A stretch of 64,000 nucleotides of DNA from NCBI GenBank assembly GCA_965262785.1, contig OZ253559.1, positions 3,906,001-3,970,000 on the forward strand, written 5' to 3'. The position numbers and the translations under genes were made by a program. Numbering within the stretch: position 1 is the stretch's first letter; every line of letters starts with the position of its first letter. Shown here piece by piece: positions 1 through 9,919 of the stretch. This DNA is from G965218495 sp965262785 (GTDB lineage: Bacteria; Bacteroidota; Rhodothermia; Rhodothermales; Bin80). The notes beneath the pieces were generated by a model that was not told the DNA's origin, ran no database searches, and saw only the letters and a list, made by a program, of their open reading frames with translations.

Positions 1-1
1 C

Positions 2-943
2 ACGGTGAAAATGCTGGCAAAGCTTGGGCAGCAGGTCGACCTCGGAACCGTCGTAGCACGGCTCGACCAAGATTTGGCCCAGGCTGCGCTGGAGTTGGCT
101 GAAGCTGCGGTTGACAATGCCGCAGCTTCCTTGGCGTTGGCGGAGGGCAGCCATAGCCGCATGGAGCCGCTGCACCGAGACTCGATCATCAGTGCGCAGG
201 AATTCCAAGAGATCCAGACGCGATTGCATCAGGCGCGTGCTACCATGCGGCAGGCCATCGCGCAGCGGTCCCAGGCGCAGAAGCAGCTGGATAACACGCT
301 CATTAAGACCCCCTTTGCCGGCACCGTTGAAGAGCATCGCGTAGTGGTGGGCGAACGGGTAGGACCTGGTTCGCCGGTGATTCGCATCATAGATGCACGG
401 CGCGTGAAGATTGCCATTGGAGTTCCCGAGCGCTATGCGGGCGACATAGAGGTAGGTGCCACTGTAGAATTGGACTTCCCTGCCTTGGGTGACCTAAAGC
501 GTACGGGGAAGGTCACCTTCGCCGCTCACTCTATCAACCCCAGCAACCGCACCTTTTCCATAGAGGCCGAAGTGAATAACGAAGACGGGCGTCTGAAGCC
601 CAAGATGATTGCAGATGTACTGATCTCACGCCAGCGGATTGAAAACGTGCTGATTATACCGCGTGCCTCTGTGGTTAGGGATGAAGATGGCAACAGCGTC
701 TATGTCGTCAACCGCAACACCGATCCCCCCATCGCGAACCGGAAAATGGTCACGCTGGGGGCCATGTATGCCGAACGCGTGATTGCGGTAAACGGGCTGT
801 CAGCAGGCGATGAGATAATTGTTCTGGGGCATAAAACCATTACGGAAAGCGCAGAGGTCGAAGTCGCAACGCAGTACCATCGCCTGGATCAGGAAGGGAT
901 TCCGGTACCAAATCAGGTCACAACCGAGCCAACCAACCTGTAA
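2..943 (+). CDS. RND efflux periplasmic adaptor (HlyD/AcrA type), 5' end outside window
   Basis: Membrane-fusion subunit expected to link the inner-membrane RND pump encoded just downstream to an outer-membrane channel. The visible 313 residues start inside the lipoyl half-motif (KLGQQVDLGTVVARLD), run through an alpha-helical hairpin (about residues 25-85, AEAAVDNAAASLALAEG to QRSQAQKQL), return to the second lipoyl half (NTLIKTPFAGTVEEHRVVVGERV), then a beta-barrel and membrane-proximal domain ending near residue 312. The signal peptide and first strand are missing because the gene begins upstream of base 1; the GTG at 5 is an internal codon. The gap to the pump gene is 26 bp, so the two form an operon. 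No outer-membrane factor is visible in the window. Substrate unknown. Confidence 0.9.
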   Translation, partial: TVKMLAKLGQQVDLGTVVARLDQDLAQAALELAEAAVDNAAASLALAEGSHSRMEPLHRDSIISAQEFQEIQTRLHQARATMRQAIAQRSQAQKQLDNTLIKTPFAGTVEEHRVVVGERVGPGSPVIRIIDARRVKIAIGVPERYAGDIEVGATVELDFPALGDLKRTGKVTFAAHSINPSNRTFSIEAEVNNEDGRLKPKMIADVLISRQRIENVLIIPRASVVRDEDGNSVYVVNRNTDPPIANRKMVTLGAMYAERVIAVNGLSAGDEIIVLGHKTITESAEVEVATQYHRLDQEGIPVPNQVTTEPTNL

Positions 944-969
944 TCAGCCAAGACCCAAAGAGAGAAGGC

Positions 970-3900
970 ATGAAGATCATCGACTTGGCCATTCGGTACC
1001 GGCCTAGCATTGCGGTCCTGACGGTACTACTGGTTATTGGTGGGCTGACCAGCTACCTGACGATCCCAAAAGAGTCGTTCCCGTCGATTGCGATTCCCAA
1101 TATTATTGTTACCGCCCTGTATCCGGGCGCAAGTCCAGATGACATTGAGACCCTGCTCACGCAGCCGATCGAGCAAGAGGTTCAGTCCATCACAGGGATT
1201 AAAGAAATCCGCTCTACGTCGCTTCAGGGCGTCTCGAGTATTCAGATTGAATTTAACCCGGACGTGTCTATTGAACACGCGTTGCAGCGGGTGCGCGACA
1301 AGGTCGCTATTGCGGAGCTTCCGGAAGACGTTGAAGAACCGCTTGTCCAGGAGATCGATCTGCAAGAGTTCCCCATCATGAGCATAAACCTGTCTGCGCC
1401 TTATTCACTGGCCAGGCTGAAGGAAGTGGCGGAAACCCTCGCGGATGAAGTGGAGGCGCTGCCCACCATTCTAGAAGTAGACGTGATCGGTGGACTCGAA
1501 CGCGAAGTGAAGGTGAATGTCAACCTTTCCGCGCTGCAAGGCTACGGGCTTGCATTCGAGGATGTTATCTCAACCATTCAACAGGAGAACCAAAATATCC
1601 CGGGCGGATCCATAAACGTGGACCGCCGAAACTACCTCGTACGCATCAACGGTGAATTCTCGGATCCTGAGCGGGATATCAGCAATCTGGTGCTGTCGAG
1701 CCCGGAAAATCGGCCCATCTACGTTCGAGATGTGGCACACGTGGACTTCGGCTTCAAGGACCGCCAGTCCTACGCACGATTGAGACTCTTGCACAAAGAG
1801 CAGGACAGCAAGTTGAGTCGCATGACGGACAACGCGTCCCGCATGCTTCCCGTCATCAGCCTTGCAGTCAAGAAACGCTCGGGCGAAAACATCCTGGAGA
1901 CGGCTGCATCGGTAAAAGAAGTCTTGGCAGCACATGCTTTTCCGCCAAGCACGAATTATGAGATCACCGGTGATCAGAGCGAGATGGTCCAGACATTTGT
2001 TACGGACCTAGAGAACAACATCATCAGCGGACTGATCTTCGTGGTTCTGGTATTGCTGTTCTTCCTGGGCGTCCGGAATGCTTCACTGGTAGGCATTGCC
2101 ATCCCGCTCTCCATGTTCTGCGGTTTCATGGTATTCCAGATCCTGGGCGAGGAGCTGAATTTCGTCGTGCTGTTCTCACTGATCATTGCACTAGGGATGC
2201 TCGTCGATAACGCCGTCGTGATTGTTGAGAACATCTACCGGTACCGAGAAATGGGTTACTCCCGCTTTGACGCGGCAAGCAAGGGAAGTGCAGAAGTGGG
2301 GAGTGCCGTCATAGCGTCAACAGCCACCACGGTCGCGGCCTTTGCTCCGATGATGTTTTGGCCTGGCATCATCGGTGAATTCATGGGGTACCTGCCCATG
2401 ACGCTCATCATCACGCTGTCGTGCTCGCTCTTTGTAGCGATCGTAATTAATCCTGTCATCACAGGGTACTTCGTGCGGCTTGACAGTGAAGGCAAGCAAG
2501 ACCGGACCGTAGTATTCAAGCGCGTTTCAACTGCCGCAATCATCACGCTGGGCATTGTGCTAGGATTCATGAACTGGAAGTCACTGGTCGTTCTTGTGGT
2601 AGCGATTGTCGGCTTCGTCCTATTGAATCGTCATGTCCTTACGCCGGTAGCCAAGAGAGTTGTGAGGGTCCAGTTACCGCGTCTGTTAGAATGGTATCGT
2701 CGCTTTCTGGTCACCATGCTGGATCGTGACTATACCAGCACGCAGACCATCTTCGCTCGCAGAGCGCTGTGGCGTGTGGTCCTGGGATTGGGCTTAGGGG
2801 GGTGCCTGGCAATGGGCATTGGCATGCACCCGGCAGGACAATCAGCATTTGGCACTCAAGCTGGCGCACTGATGCCGGTCGGGTTTGTGTTCTTTCTCGT
2901 TGGTAGCGCGCTGGCGCTTGTTGCTGTGGTCAAAACCAGAAATGCGTGGCTCCGCAACGTTTTTTCTCTTGGATCCTTTACCGGCGGCTTTACGCTGCTG
3001 TGTGCTGGCGGCATTATCAGCATGATTGCGGGACAATCGCCCGGGCTTGTCCTGCTTCTGCCAGGAATCTTTTTCTTTGTTATGGGCACCTTGGGCATTC
3101 TCCTGCATACCCTTGAGGTGCTTTATATCGGCGGCCGGGCGACCATTCGCAGCGGTGTTGCCTTTGGCCTGGTCGTGGGTCTTCTCCTCGTGCTCATGTT
3201 CTTTACGCGTGGCATTGAGGTGGCCACCACGGCCGTTCTCATCACGCTTCCCATCATCGTGATCCTGGTGGGTGCGTCTGGTTTTCTGCTGAATGGCCGC
3301 GTATTTAGGCGCCGCAAGTACCTATTGCTTACCGACAACCGGGCCAAACTCTTGTCCGCAACACTTGGTGCGTTTTTTGCAATTCTGGGGCTGTTTGCTG
3401 CAGCACAACCCGGGACGGAATTCTTCGGACAAACCGACCCGGGCATGCTCCTTGTCTCGCTGAAGGGACCGCTGGGTACAAACGTTGAGCAGTCCAATCG
3501 AGTCGCTGAAGAGGCCCAAGAGAGAATCGACACCTTTCTCTCCGAGCACCTGAATGACCAGGCCAACGTCAAGAATATCTTAGTCAACGTTGGGGCCGGC
3601 GGCGGTGACGCCTTCTTTGGAGGCGGCAACCAGGGCGCGGAGAATGCTGCGATAACCCTCAACATGGTGGACTATGAAGATCGGCCGGAATCGAGCCGCA
3701 ACACCATGTCTCGTCTTAGAAACGAGCTTCAAGGGCTGCCCGGCGTAGAAATCGACATCCAGCCGGACCAGGTGGGTCCGCCCGTCGGTGCGCCCGTGAG
3801 TATTGAGATTAGTGGTGAGGAATTTGAACAGATCGTCAGAATCACTACAGACATCCGCCAGATGCTTGACGAGGCCACACGCAGCGGCGACATCGTAGGG

Positions 3901-4971
3901 CTCGTTGACCTGTCGGACAACCTCAATACCGGCCGACCGGAGCTCCAAGTCGTCATTGATCGCGCGCGCGCAGCGCAGTTCGGACTCAGCACACAGGAGA
4001 TTGCCAGAACCGTACGGAGCGCTATCAACGGCTTTGAAGCAAGCAAATATCGGTCGGGCGAAGACGAGTATCCCATCATTGTCCGTCTGGACGAATTGCA
4101 GCGCGAAAGCCTGGAGTCCATAGAGCGACTCACGATACTGAATGATGGCGAACAGATTCCTATCACCGCGGTGGCCCAGTTTGCTGTGGCGGAGGGCTAC
4201 GGGTCTATAACGCGACTGGACCTCGCCCGCGTCGCCACGGTCACGGCCGATGTGGAGCCAGGCCTCAATGGCAACGCCGTCCTTGCCGAGGTGCAGCAAT
4301 ACTTGGGTGAATATGAAGCCTCGCTGCCTGCCGGGTACCGGCTCGCCTACACAGGAGAGAATGAAGAGCAGCGTGAAGCCTTCGGCTTTCTGTCTACTGC
4401 CCTTTTCATCGGCGTGGTCGGGATATTTTTCATCATGATCGCCCAGTTTAACAGCGTAGCCGCGCCGCTTATCATCATCGTCGCGGTAGGGCTCAGCCTG
4501 ATTGGCGTCTTGCTGGGGCTGATCCTGACTCACACGCCGTTTGGACTGATGACCTTCATCGGCGTGATAAGCCTCGCGGGCATCGTAGTCAACAACAACA
4601 TTGTGCTGATTGACTACATCAAGCAGCTGCGCGAGCGCGGTCTGGATAAGGCAAAAGCCATCATTGAAGGAGGCGCCACGCGCCTGCGACCAGTAGTCCT
4701 GACCGCCCTTACGACGATCATTGGCCTGATACCACTTACGTTCGGCATCAACATTGATTTCGTCGGGCTGATCTCGGACTGGGCACCGAATTTGCAACTA
4801 GGATCGGAGAACTCCCAATTCTGGGGAGCGATGGGCACGGCCATCATCAGCGGCCTGACATTTGCAACGTTCTTGACCCTGGTGATCGTGCCAGTGATGT
4901 ACTCCGTGTTTGACTCACTAATCGTGCGCCTGCGCAGTCTTTTCGGCGCAGGTATAGGCGCTGGTGCCTGA
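970..4971 (+). CDS. RND efflux pump permease with an extra membrane insert
   Basis: Proton-driven inner-membrane exporter of the AcrB/HAE superfamily, 1333 residues against the usual 1020-1050. TM1 is at residues 10-30, followed by the first porter domain (GASPDDIETLLTQPIEQEV, GLEREVKVNV). TM2-TM6 lie at about 345-505. The TM4 motif is LVDNAVVIVEN with D413-N414 in place of the double Asp of AcrB; the single Asp is common in relatives. The second porter domain starts after residue 800 and TM8-TM12 close the protein. The excess length sits between TM6 and TM7 (about residues 515-790) and is itself strongly hydrophobic. The start is preceded by GAGAAGG. The stop shares one base with the mpl start. 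Confidence 0.93.
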   Translation: MKIIDLAIRYRPSIAVLTVLLVIGGLTSYLTIPKESFPSIAIPNIIVTALYPGASPDDIETLLTQPIEQEVQSITGIKEIRSTSLQGVSSIQIEFNPDVSIEHALQRVRDKVAIAELPEDVEEPLVQEIDLQEFPIMSINLSAPYSLARLKEVAETLADEVEALPTILEVDVIGGLEREVKVNVNLSALQGYGLAFEDVISTIQQENQNIPGGSINVDRRNYLVRINGEFSDPERDISNLVLSSPENRPIYVRDVAHVDFGFKDRQSYARLRLLHKEQDSKLSRMTDNASRMLPVISLAVKKRSGENILETAASVKEVLAAHAFPPSTNYEITGDQSEMVQTFVTDLENNIISGLIFVVLVLLFFLGVRNASLVGIAIPLSMFCGFMVFQILGEELNFVVLFSLIIALGMLVDNAVVIVENIYRYREMGYSRFDAASKGSAEVGSAVIASTATTVAAFAPMMFWPGIIGEFMGYLPMTLIITLSCSLFVAIVINPVITGYFVRLDSEGKQDRTVVFKRVSTAAIITLGIVLGFMNWKSLVVLVVAIVGFVLLNRHVLTPVAKRVVRVQLPRLLEWYRRFLVTMLDRDYTSTQTIFARRALWRVVLGLGLGGCLAMGIGMHPAGQSAFGTQAGALMPVGFVFFLVGSALALVAVVKTRNAWLRNVFSLGSFTGGFTLLCAGGIISMIAGQSPGLVLLLPGIFFFVMGTLGILLHTLEVLYIGGRATIRSGVAFGLVVGLLLVLMFFTRGIEVATTAVLITLPIIVILVGASGFLLNGRVFRRRKYLLLTDNRAKLLSATLGAFFAILGLFAAAQPGTEFFGQTDPGMLLVSLKGPLGTNVEQSNRVAEEAQERIDTFLSEHLNDQANVKNILVNVGAGGGDAFFGGGNQGAENAAITLNMVDYEDRPESSRNTMSRLRNELQGLPGVEIDIQPDQVGPPVGAPVSIEISGEEFEQIVRITTDIRQMLDEATRSGDIVGLVDLSDNLNTGRPELQVVIDRARAAQFGLSTQEIARTVRSAINGFEASKYRSGEDEYPIIVRLDELQRESLESIERLTILNDGEQIPITAVAQFAVAEGYGSITRLDLARVATVTADVEPGLNGNAVLAEVQQYLGEYEASLPAGYRLAYTGENEEQREAFGFLSTALFIGVVGIFFIMIAQFNSVAAPLIIIVAVGLSLIGVLLGLILTHTPFGLMTFIGVISLAGIVVNNNIVLIDYIKQLRERGLDKAKAIIEGGATRLRPVVLTALTTIIGLIPLTFGINIDFVGLISDWAPNLQLGSENSQFWGAMGTAIISGLTFATFLTLVIVPVMYSVFDSLIVRLRSLFGAGIGAGA

Positions 4972-6422
4972 TGAGAAAGCTCACCGAGTTTCCAGATGCC
5001 CACCTGCGCATTTTTGATCGGCCGCCGGTGCCGGATCGAGTGCGGGAAGTCTACCTGATCGGAATCTGCGGCACCGGCATGGGCTCACTCGCCGGGTTAC
5101 TCAAGGAGGCTGGCTATCGGGTGCGTGGCTCAGACTCAGGCATCTACCCGCCGATGAGTACGCATCTGGCTAAACTCGGCATCGACGTTCTAGCGGGGTA
5201 TGATGCTTCCCACCTGGACTACGGCCCGGATCTTGTCATAGTGGGCAATGCGTGTCCACCCACACACGTGGAAGCGGCCGCTGCGAGGGATCGCAGCCTG
5301 CCACAGCTCTCCTTCCCCGAAGCTTTGGCACACTTCTTTTTGCGCCAGCGCCGCTCGGTCGTAGTTACAGGCACACATGGCAAAACTACGACGACGGGCC
5401 TGCTTGTCCACCTGATGCGGGCTCAAGATCCCAGCTACCTGGTTGGTGGGATCATGTCCGGCAGGAGTGCGAGCTACGGCTTGGGGAATGGACCGCATTT
5501 CGTGGTTGAGGGCGACGAGTATGACAGCGCCTATTTTGACAAACGACCGAAATTCTTGCACTACAGGCCGCACACGGGGCTTGTTACTTCGATGGAACTC
5601 GACCACGCGGACATATACCGCAGCTTCTCCGAGTACCAGGAGGCATTCGCCGCGTTCGCGCACCTCGTACGCAACTCGCTCGTGCTCTGTGATGACCATC
5701 TGGAAGTCTCGCGGCTGGCCGACGTTACAGACGCATCCGTGCTAACCTACGGGCTGCGGCCGACTTCGCACGTGTCCGCTTCGGACATCCAGATTCGCCC
5801 AGACGGGCTGCAATTCACGCTGACGATTGGCGGCAAGCCTTCTGCCGAGCTGCACCTGCCGCTCTTTGGGCGCCACAATCTGCTTAACGCGCTCGGGGCC
5901 TGTGGACTCGCGCTGGCCGAAGGCCTGCCGAGTGAGGCCCTGTCTTTTGCAGGTTTCCGAGGCATCAAGCGGCGTCTGGAAGTGCTGGGCGAGGATCGCA
6001 GCATAACGGTGGTAGATGACTTTGCTCACCACCCTACAGCGGTCTGCGCTACGATTCAGGCGGCACGCGAGCGCTGGCCAACGCGCCGCGTCTTGGCCGT
6101 CTTTGAGCCGCGGACCAACTCAAGTCGCCGAAAGATTTTTGAGGTACTTTATTCGAAGGCGTTTGACGACGCTGCACTGGCCTTTATCAGCGCTCCGCCA
6201 TTTCGCCATAACGACGATCCGTTGCGGTTTATGGATACGGCCGCCCTGGCCCATGGAATTTGCCAGCGCGGCACGCCGGCCCGTGTGTTCTCAGAAAACG
6301 ATGAGCTGTTGCCCGCACTCTTTGCGTCCCTACAGGAAAATGACGTAGTTCTTATCATGAGCAACGGCAGCTTTGGCGGACTGCATAGCCAGCTGCTGTC
6401 GGCACTACGCAACGGCACTTAG
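4971..6422 (+). CDS. mpl: UDP-N-acetylmuramate:L-Ala-gamma-D-Glu-meso-DAP ligase
   Basis: Cytoplasmic ligase that joins recycled tripeptide to UDP-MurNAc with ATP, returning murein peptides to peptidoglycan synthesis. The N-terminal dinucleotide-like domain has the Mpl hallmark GICGTGMGSLAGLL (residues 28-41) and GSDSGIYPPMS. The central ATP domain has the P-loop TGTHGKTTTTG, and the C-terminal Mur ligase domain carries DDFAHHPTAV and EPRTNSSRRKIF. At 483 residues it is slightly longer than E. coli Mpl. It overlaps the RND gene stop by one base and is followed by ccmF after 4 bp, so it is probably cotranscribed, although the functions are unrelated. It shows that the organism makes meso-DAP peptidoglycan. 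Confidence 0.95.
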   Translation: MRKLTEFPDAHLRIFDRPPVPDRVREVYLIGICGTGMGSLAGLLKEAGYRVRGSDSGIYPPMSTHLAKLGIDVLAGYDASHLDYGPDLVIVGNACPPTHVEAAAARDRSLPQLSFPEALAHFFLRQRRSVVVTGTHGKTTTTGLLVHLMRAQDPSYLVGGIMSGRSASYGLGNGPHFVVEGDEYDSAYFDKRPKFLHYRPHTGLVTSMELDHADIYRSFSEYQEAFAAFAHLVRNSLVLCDDHLEVSRLADVTDASVLTYGLRPTSHVSASDIQIRPDGLQFTLTIGGKPSAELHLPLFGRHNLLNALGACGLALAEGLPSEALSFAGFRGIKRRLEVLGEDRSITVVDDFAHHPTAVCATIQAARERWPTRRVLAVFEPRTNSSRRKIFEVLYSKAFDDAALAFISAPPFRHNDDPLRFMDTAALAHGICQRGTPARVFSENDELLPALFASLQENDVVLIMSNGSFGGLHSQLLSALRNGT

Positions 6423-6426
6423 GCCT

Positions 6427-8823
6427 ATGGCAGGGTACTTCGGCCAAATTCTTATCCTTACCGCCTTTGCCTGCGCGGCCCTTAGTGGCTATGCGTTTTT
6501 TCGGGCTGCTAAGGTCGAAGACACCATAGACTATGCGCGGTACGGGCGCATCCTGTGGAGTGTGATGACGGGATGCCTCCTCGCAGCGTGGCTGCTGGTG
6601 ATCGTGCTCATTGCTACACACCAGTTTCAGTACAACTACGTCTGGGCGCATTCGTCACGCGACTTGCCATTTCATTTCCTGTTTTCCGCGTCGTGGGAGG
6701 GACAAGAAGGCTCGTTTCTGCTCTGGATTATCCTTAACAGCCTGGTCGGTCTCACACTGATCCGCTGGGCGGAAAAAAACTACAAGGCGCCCGTCATGGC
6801 CGTGGTTGCACTTTGCCAGGTGTTTCTGCTTTCCATGATTGTCGGACTTAGATTCGGGCCGTTGGAAATCGGAGCCACCCCATTCGCTACGCTTGCGGAA
6901 GCCAACCCCCTGGCACCCATCTTTCAGAGCGACCCCAATTTTGTGCCGCTGGATGGCACAGGACTCAACGACCTGCTCCAAAACTACTGGATGGTCATTC
7001 ATCCCCCCATGCTGTTCGTAGGATTTGCGACGATGGTCGTGCCGTTCGCCTTTGCGATTGCCGCCCTGTGGAAACGGCAATACACGCAGTGGGTGCGCCC
7101 TGCCTTACCCTGGACCCTCGTGTCCGTGATGTGTCTGGGCGTCGGCATCGCGATGGGTGGATACTGGGCATACGAAACGCTGAGCTTCGGTGGCTTTTGG
7201 GCATGGGACCCTGTCGAGAATTCTTCCTTTGTGCCTTGGATCGTCGGCATAGCAGCCATCCACATGATGCTGATCCAGCGCAAGGGGGGCATCGGCCACA
7301 AAGCGGCACTGTTTCTGTGCATCCTGTCATACATGTTGGTTGTGTACTCGACTTTCCTTACGCGTAGCGGCATATTGGGCGAGGCGTCCGTACACGCGTT
7401 CGTAGACCTAGGTCTGTATAACCAACTGCTCATCTGGATCCTGGCGATGGGCATCCTCGGCATTGGGCTCTTTGCGTATCGCTATAGAGAATTACCGGGT
7501 CCAGTTCAGGAGGCGAATTATTTCTCACGTGAGTTTATGGTGTTCAGTGGCGCCGTCATCCTGTGCGTCATCGCCGCTGTAGTCATCCTGGGCACAAGTG
7601 CTCCAATCTTTGGGCGCATCTTTCGCGACAACCCGGCCACCGTCCCCATCGCCTTCTACAATGACTGGACGCTGCCGCTAGCGGTCGGCCTCGTCTTTCT
7701 GGCAGGACTTGGGCAGCTGTTCTGGTGGCACAAGATGAGCATCGCGAATATCAACCGTACGCTGATCCTGCCAGTTGGGCTGGCAGTGCTGAGTACGACG
7801 CTCGTGGTGACTCTGACACCGTTTGCCAGCTCATCCGTGAACCCTGGACCCGGATTCTGGAGTCAGTACGGGTACGGTCTTCAGCTCCTTCTCCTCCTCT
7901 TCACTGCGTTCTTTGCGTTTTATGGAAACCTCGCGGTGCTTTGGCGCATCGCACGCGGCAACATTAAGCTTGCAGGCGGCGCTTTGGCACATGTCGGACT
8001 GGGCATCGCGGTCATTGGCATCATTGCTTCGGCAGGCTTCAGCAACGCGATCTCCAACGCCCCGCCCCGCTCAGAGCGCGAGAATTTCGTCCTTGAGCGT
8101 GGCCGGCCGCTGAACGTAGAAGGCTATCGTGTCGAATATGTGGGCACGGAGCCCGGAAATCGTGGTCACACGAAGTTCGTGCTTAACTGGACCGACCCGC
8201 GCGGGCACGCTTTTACCATGAAGCCCGTTGCCTACGAATCCTCTACCGGGCAGTGGATTCAGCACCCGGACCTCAAGCTGTATGTCGAGAAGGATATCTT
8301 CGTGGCTGTCTCTCCAAGCGCCATGGTGGATCCTTCGGGAGACAGCGAGGTCACGCTTGTTCGCGGTGACAGCGTCCTCTTGGAGGCTGGTCGCTACAGC
8401 CTTCGCTTTGATGCATTCGACACAGCAATCGATCTGGTCACAGAGATGGGCGCAGAAGAAGCCGCACGCACCGAGATCGCCGTTGGTGCTGTCCTTCAGC
8501 TTACGGACTTGGAATCAGGAGATCATGAAGTGCTGCGCCCGATTTATGCTATACGCGGGGACCGGTCGGTACACTATGTGCCCGCTCGCGGCCAGGCGCT
8601 AACCGCGTACTTCAAGAGCATGGACGTAAATAGCGGTGCCATCAACCTCGCCTTGGAGGGGATCGATGGTCCGGACTACGTGGTCGTGCAGGCTTACGAA
8701 AAGCCGGCCATCAGCCTGGTGTGGATCGGACTGATTATGCTTACCGGAGGCTTCTTCTTGTCGGTGGCGCGACGTGCCGGTGAGGTCAATTTCCGGCGTC
8801 GGCGAGCTAGTCGCGCACAATAG
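6427..8823 (+). CDS. ccmF: Cytochrome c heme lyase subunit CcmF
   Basis: Integral membrane component of system I cytochrome c maturation, which attaches heme to CXXCH motifs on the periplasmic side. The tryptophan-rich heme-handling motif GGFWAWDPVENSSFVPW is present with many TM helices on each side. The C-terminal half has the usual periplasmic domain (about residues 560-760) and a last TM helix, ISLVWIGLIMLTGGFFLSV. The frame stays open further upstream, but ATG 6427 gives the normal N-terminus (MAGYFGQILILTAFACAAL) and starts 4 bp after mpl; 798 residues. No other ccm gene is in the window. The two CXXCH lipoproteins near 33-38 kb are plausible clients. Its 3' end overlaps the convergent troD gene by 17 bp. 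Confidence 0.93.
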   Translation: MAGYFGQILILTAFACAALSGYAFFRAAKVEDTIDYARYGRILWSVMTGCLLAAWLLVIVLIATHQFQYNYVWAHSSRDLPFHFLFSASWEGQEGSFLLWIILNSLVGLTLIRWAEKNYKAPVMAVVALCQVFLLSMIVGLRFGPLEIGATPFATLAEANPLAPIFQSDPNFVPLDGTGLNDLLQNYWMVIHPPMLFVGFATMVVPFAFAIAALWKRQYTQWVRPALPWTLVSVMCLGVGIAMGGYWAYETLSFGGFWAWDPVENSSFVPWIVGIAAIHMMLIQRKGGIGHKAALFLCILSYMLVVYSTFLTRSGILGEASVHAFVDLGLYNQLLIWILAMGILGIGLFAYRYRELPGPVQEANYFSREFMVFSGAVILCVIAAVVILGTSAPIFGRIFRDNPATVPIAFYNDWTLPLAVGLVFLAGLGQLFWWHKMSIANINRTLILPVGLAVLSTTLVVTLTPFASSSVNPGPGFWSQYGYGLQLLLLLFTAFFAFYGNLAVLWRIARGNIKLAGGALAHVGLGIAVIGIIASAGFSNAISNAPPRSERENFVLERGRPLNVEGYRVEYVGTEPGNRGHTKFVLNWTDPRGHAFTMKPVAYESSTGQWIQHPDLKLYVEKDIFVAVSPSAMVDPSGDSEVTLVRGDSVLLEAGRYSLRFDAFDTAIDLVTEMGAEEAARTEIAVGAVLQLTDLESGDHEVLRPIYAIRGDRSVHYVPARGQALTAYFKSMDVNSGAINLALEGIDGPDYVVVQAYEKPAISLVWIGLIMLTGGFFLSVARRAGEVNFRRRRASRAQ

Positions 8824-9919
8824 CTTCGTTGGCCAGACGCCGCCCGGCTGGCGTCAGCAGAAGCAGGCCGCCATCTCTGTCAATTATCCCAGCCTGTATC
8901 GCCTGTTGCACGACCTGCACGGCGAATCCCATCTCCCACTCAAAGTGATCCTGCAGGTGATCAGCATGACACTCCCGGGCCGCGTCGTGACGATGCTCAT
9001 GTTGGGCAAGGTGAATGGTCAACATCTTAAATGCGAAGGTCCAGCGTTGGCGCCTGCGTCTGCGGTACACGGCAAATACGCCACGCACCGGAGCAAACAG
9101 GAAGGCCCCCAGAAATGCGATGCCGACCACGGTCGCCATGGACCCGGCTATGGAGGCGTCCAACGCATAGGCCAACCAGTAGCCGGCAATCGCGCTAGTG
9201 ACGCCGAGACCGACGCTAAGCATGATCATCCTGTCCAGCCGATCCGTCAAAATGTGCGCCGCTGCCGGCGGACCCACCATTAGCGCTACAACCAGGATGG
9301 AACCAACCGCATCAAACGCCGCCACGGCAGTCACTGACACCAGCCCCATCAGTGCATAGTGAAGCATTGTCGGCATCAGCCCCAGAGTAGCCGCCAGCGC
9401 GGCATCGAAGGTGGCCAGCTTGAGCTCTTTATAGAATAACATGATAAACAACACCGAGGCGAGTAATACTGCGCTCATGGCGTAAAGCGCCTGCGGGCCG
9501 AGGTCATAGCCACCCACAACCCATCGGTCAAACGGCACCAGTGCCAATTCGCCCAGCAGTACTGCATCCGTGTCCAAGTGCACATCACCTGCATAGCGGG
9601 CAATTAGGATCACGCCCACGGAAAACAGCGCCGGAAAGACAAGACCTATCGCTGCGTCTTCGCCCACCAAGCGCGTCCGGCGCACGAGTTCAACTAGCAC
9701 CACGGTACACACACCCACGACTGCCCCGCCCACCAGGAGCAGCGGGGACGACAGGCTGCCCGTCAGGAAAAATGCCACCACCAGCCCGGGCAGAATTGCG
9801 TGGCTGATGGCATCACTCATCATGGCCATGCTGCGGAGCACCAAGAAGGTGCCCGGCAAGGCACAAGCACCTGCCACAATCGCGGCAACGAGCTGTATCT
9901 CCAGCTGAAACGCCGTCAT
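8807..9919 (-). CDS. Metal ABC transporter permease (TroD-like) with C-terminal winged-helix-like domain
   Basis: Second inner-membrane subunit of an ABC-3 family importer for Zn/Mn/Fe. Residues 1-270 hold the TM helices with family hallmarks LRSMAMMSDAISHAILPGLVVAF and VGSILVVALMVGPPAAA. After the last TM helix the protein does not stop. A hydrophilic tail (about residues 295-370) ends in GIIDRDGGLLLLTPAGRRLANEAIV, which resembles the wing of a winged-helix DNA-binding fold as found in DtxR/MntR regulators. The start codon overlaps the troC stop by 4 bp (ATGA), showing translational coupling. Whether the tail senses metal, binds DNA or only interacts with the ATPase cannot be told from sequence. 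Confidence 0.87.
   Translation of the reverse strand: MTAFQLEIQLVAAIVAGACALPGTFLVLRSMAMMSDAISHAILPGLVVAFFLTGSLSSPLLLVGGAVVGVCTVVLVELVRRTRLVGEDAAIGLVFPALFSVGVILIARYAGDVHLDTDAVLLGELALVPFDRWVVGGYDLGPQALYAMSAVLLASVLFIMLFYKELKLATFDAALAATLGLMPTMLHYALMGLVSVTAVAAFDAVGSILVVALMVGPPAAAHILTDRLDRMIMLSVGLGVTSAIAGYWLAYALDASIAGSMATVVGIAFLGAFLFAPVRGVFAVYRRRRRQRWTFAFKMLTIHLAQHEHRHDAARECHADHLQDHFEWEMGFAVQVVQQAIQAGIIDRDGGLLLLTPAGRRLANEAIVRD

Noticed and set aside
3580..4797. 405-codon open frame antisense to the RND pump
   Set aside because: Its translation is low in hydrophobic blocks, has no family motif and lies wholly opposite a gene with strong RND motifs; it is a codon-bias shadow.
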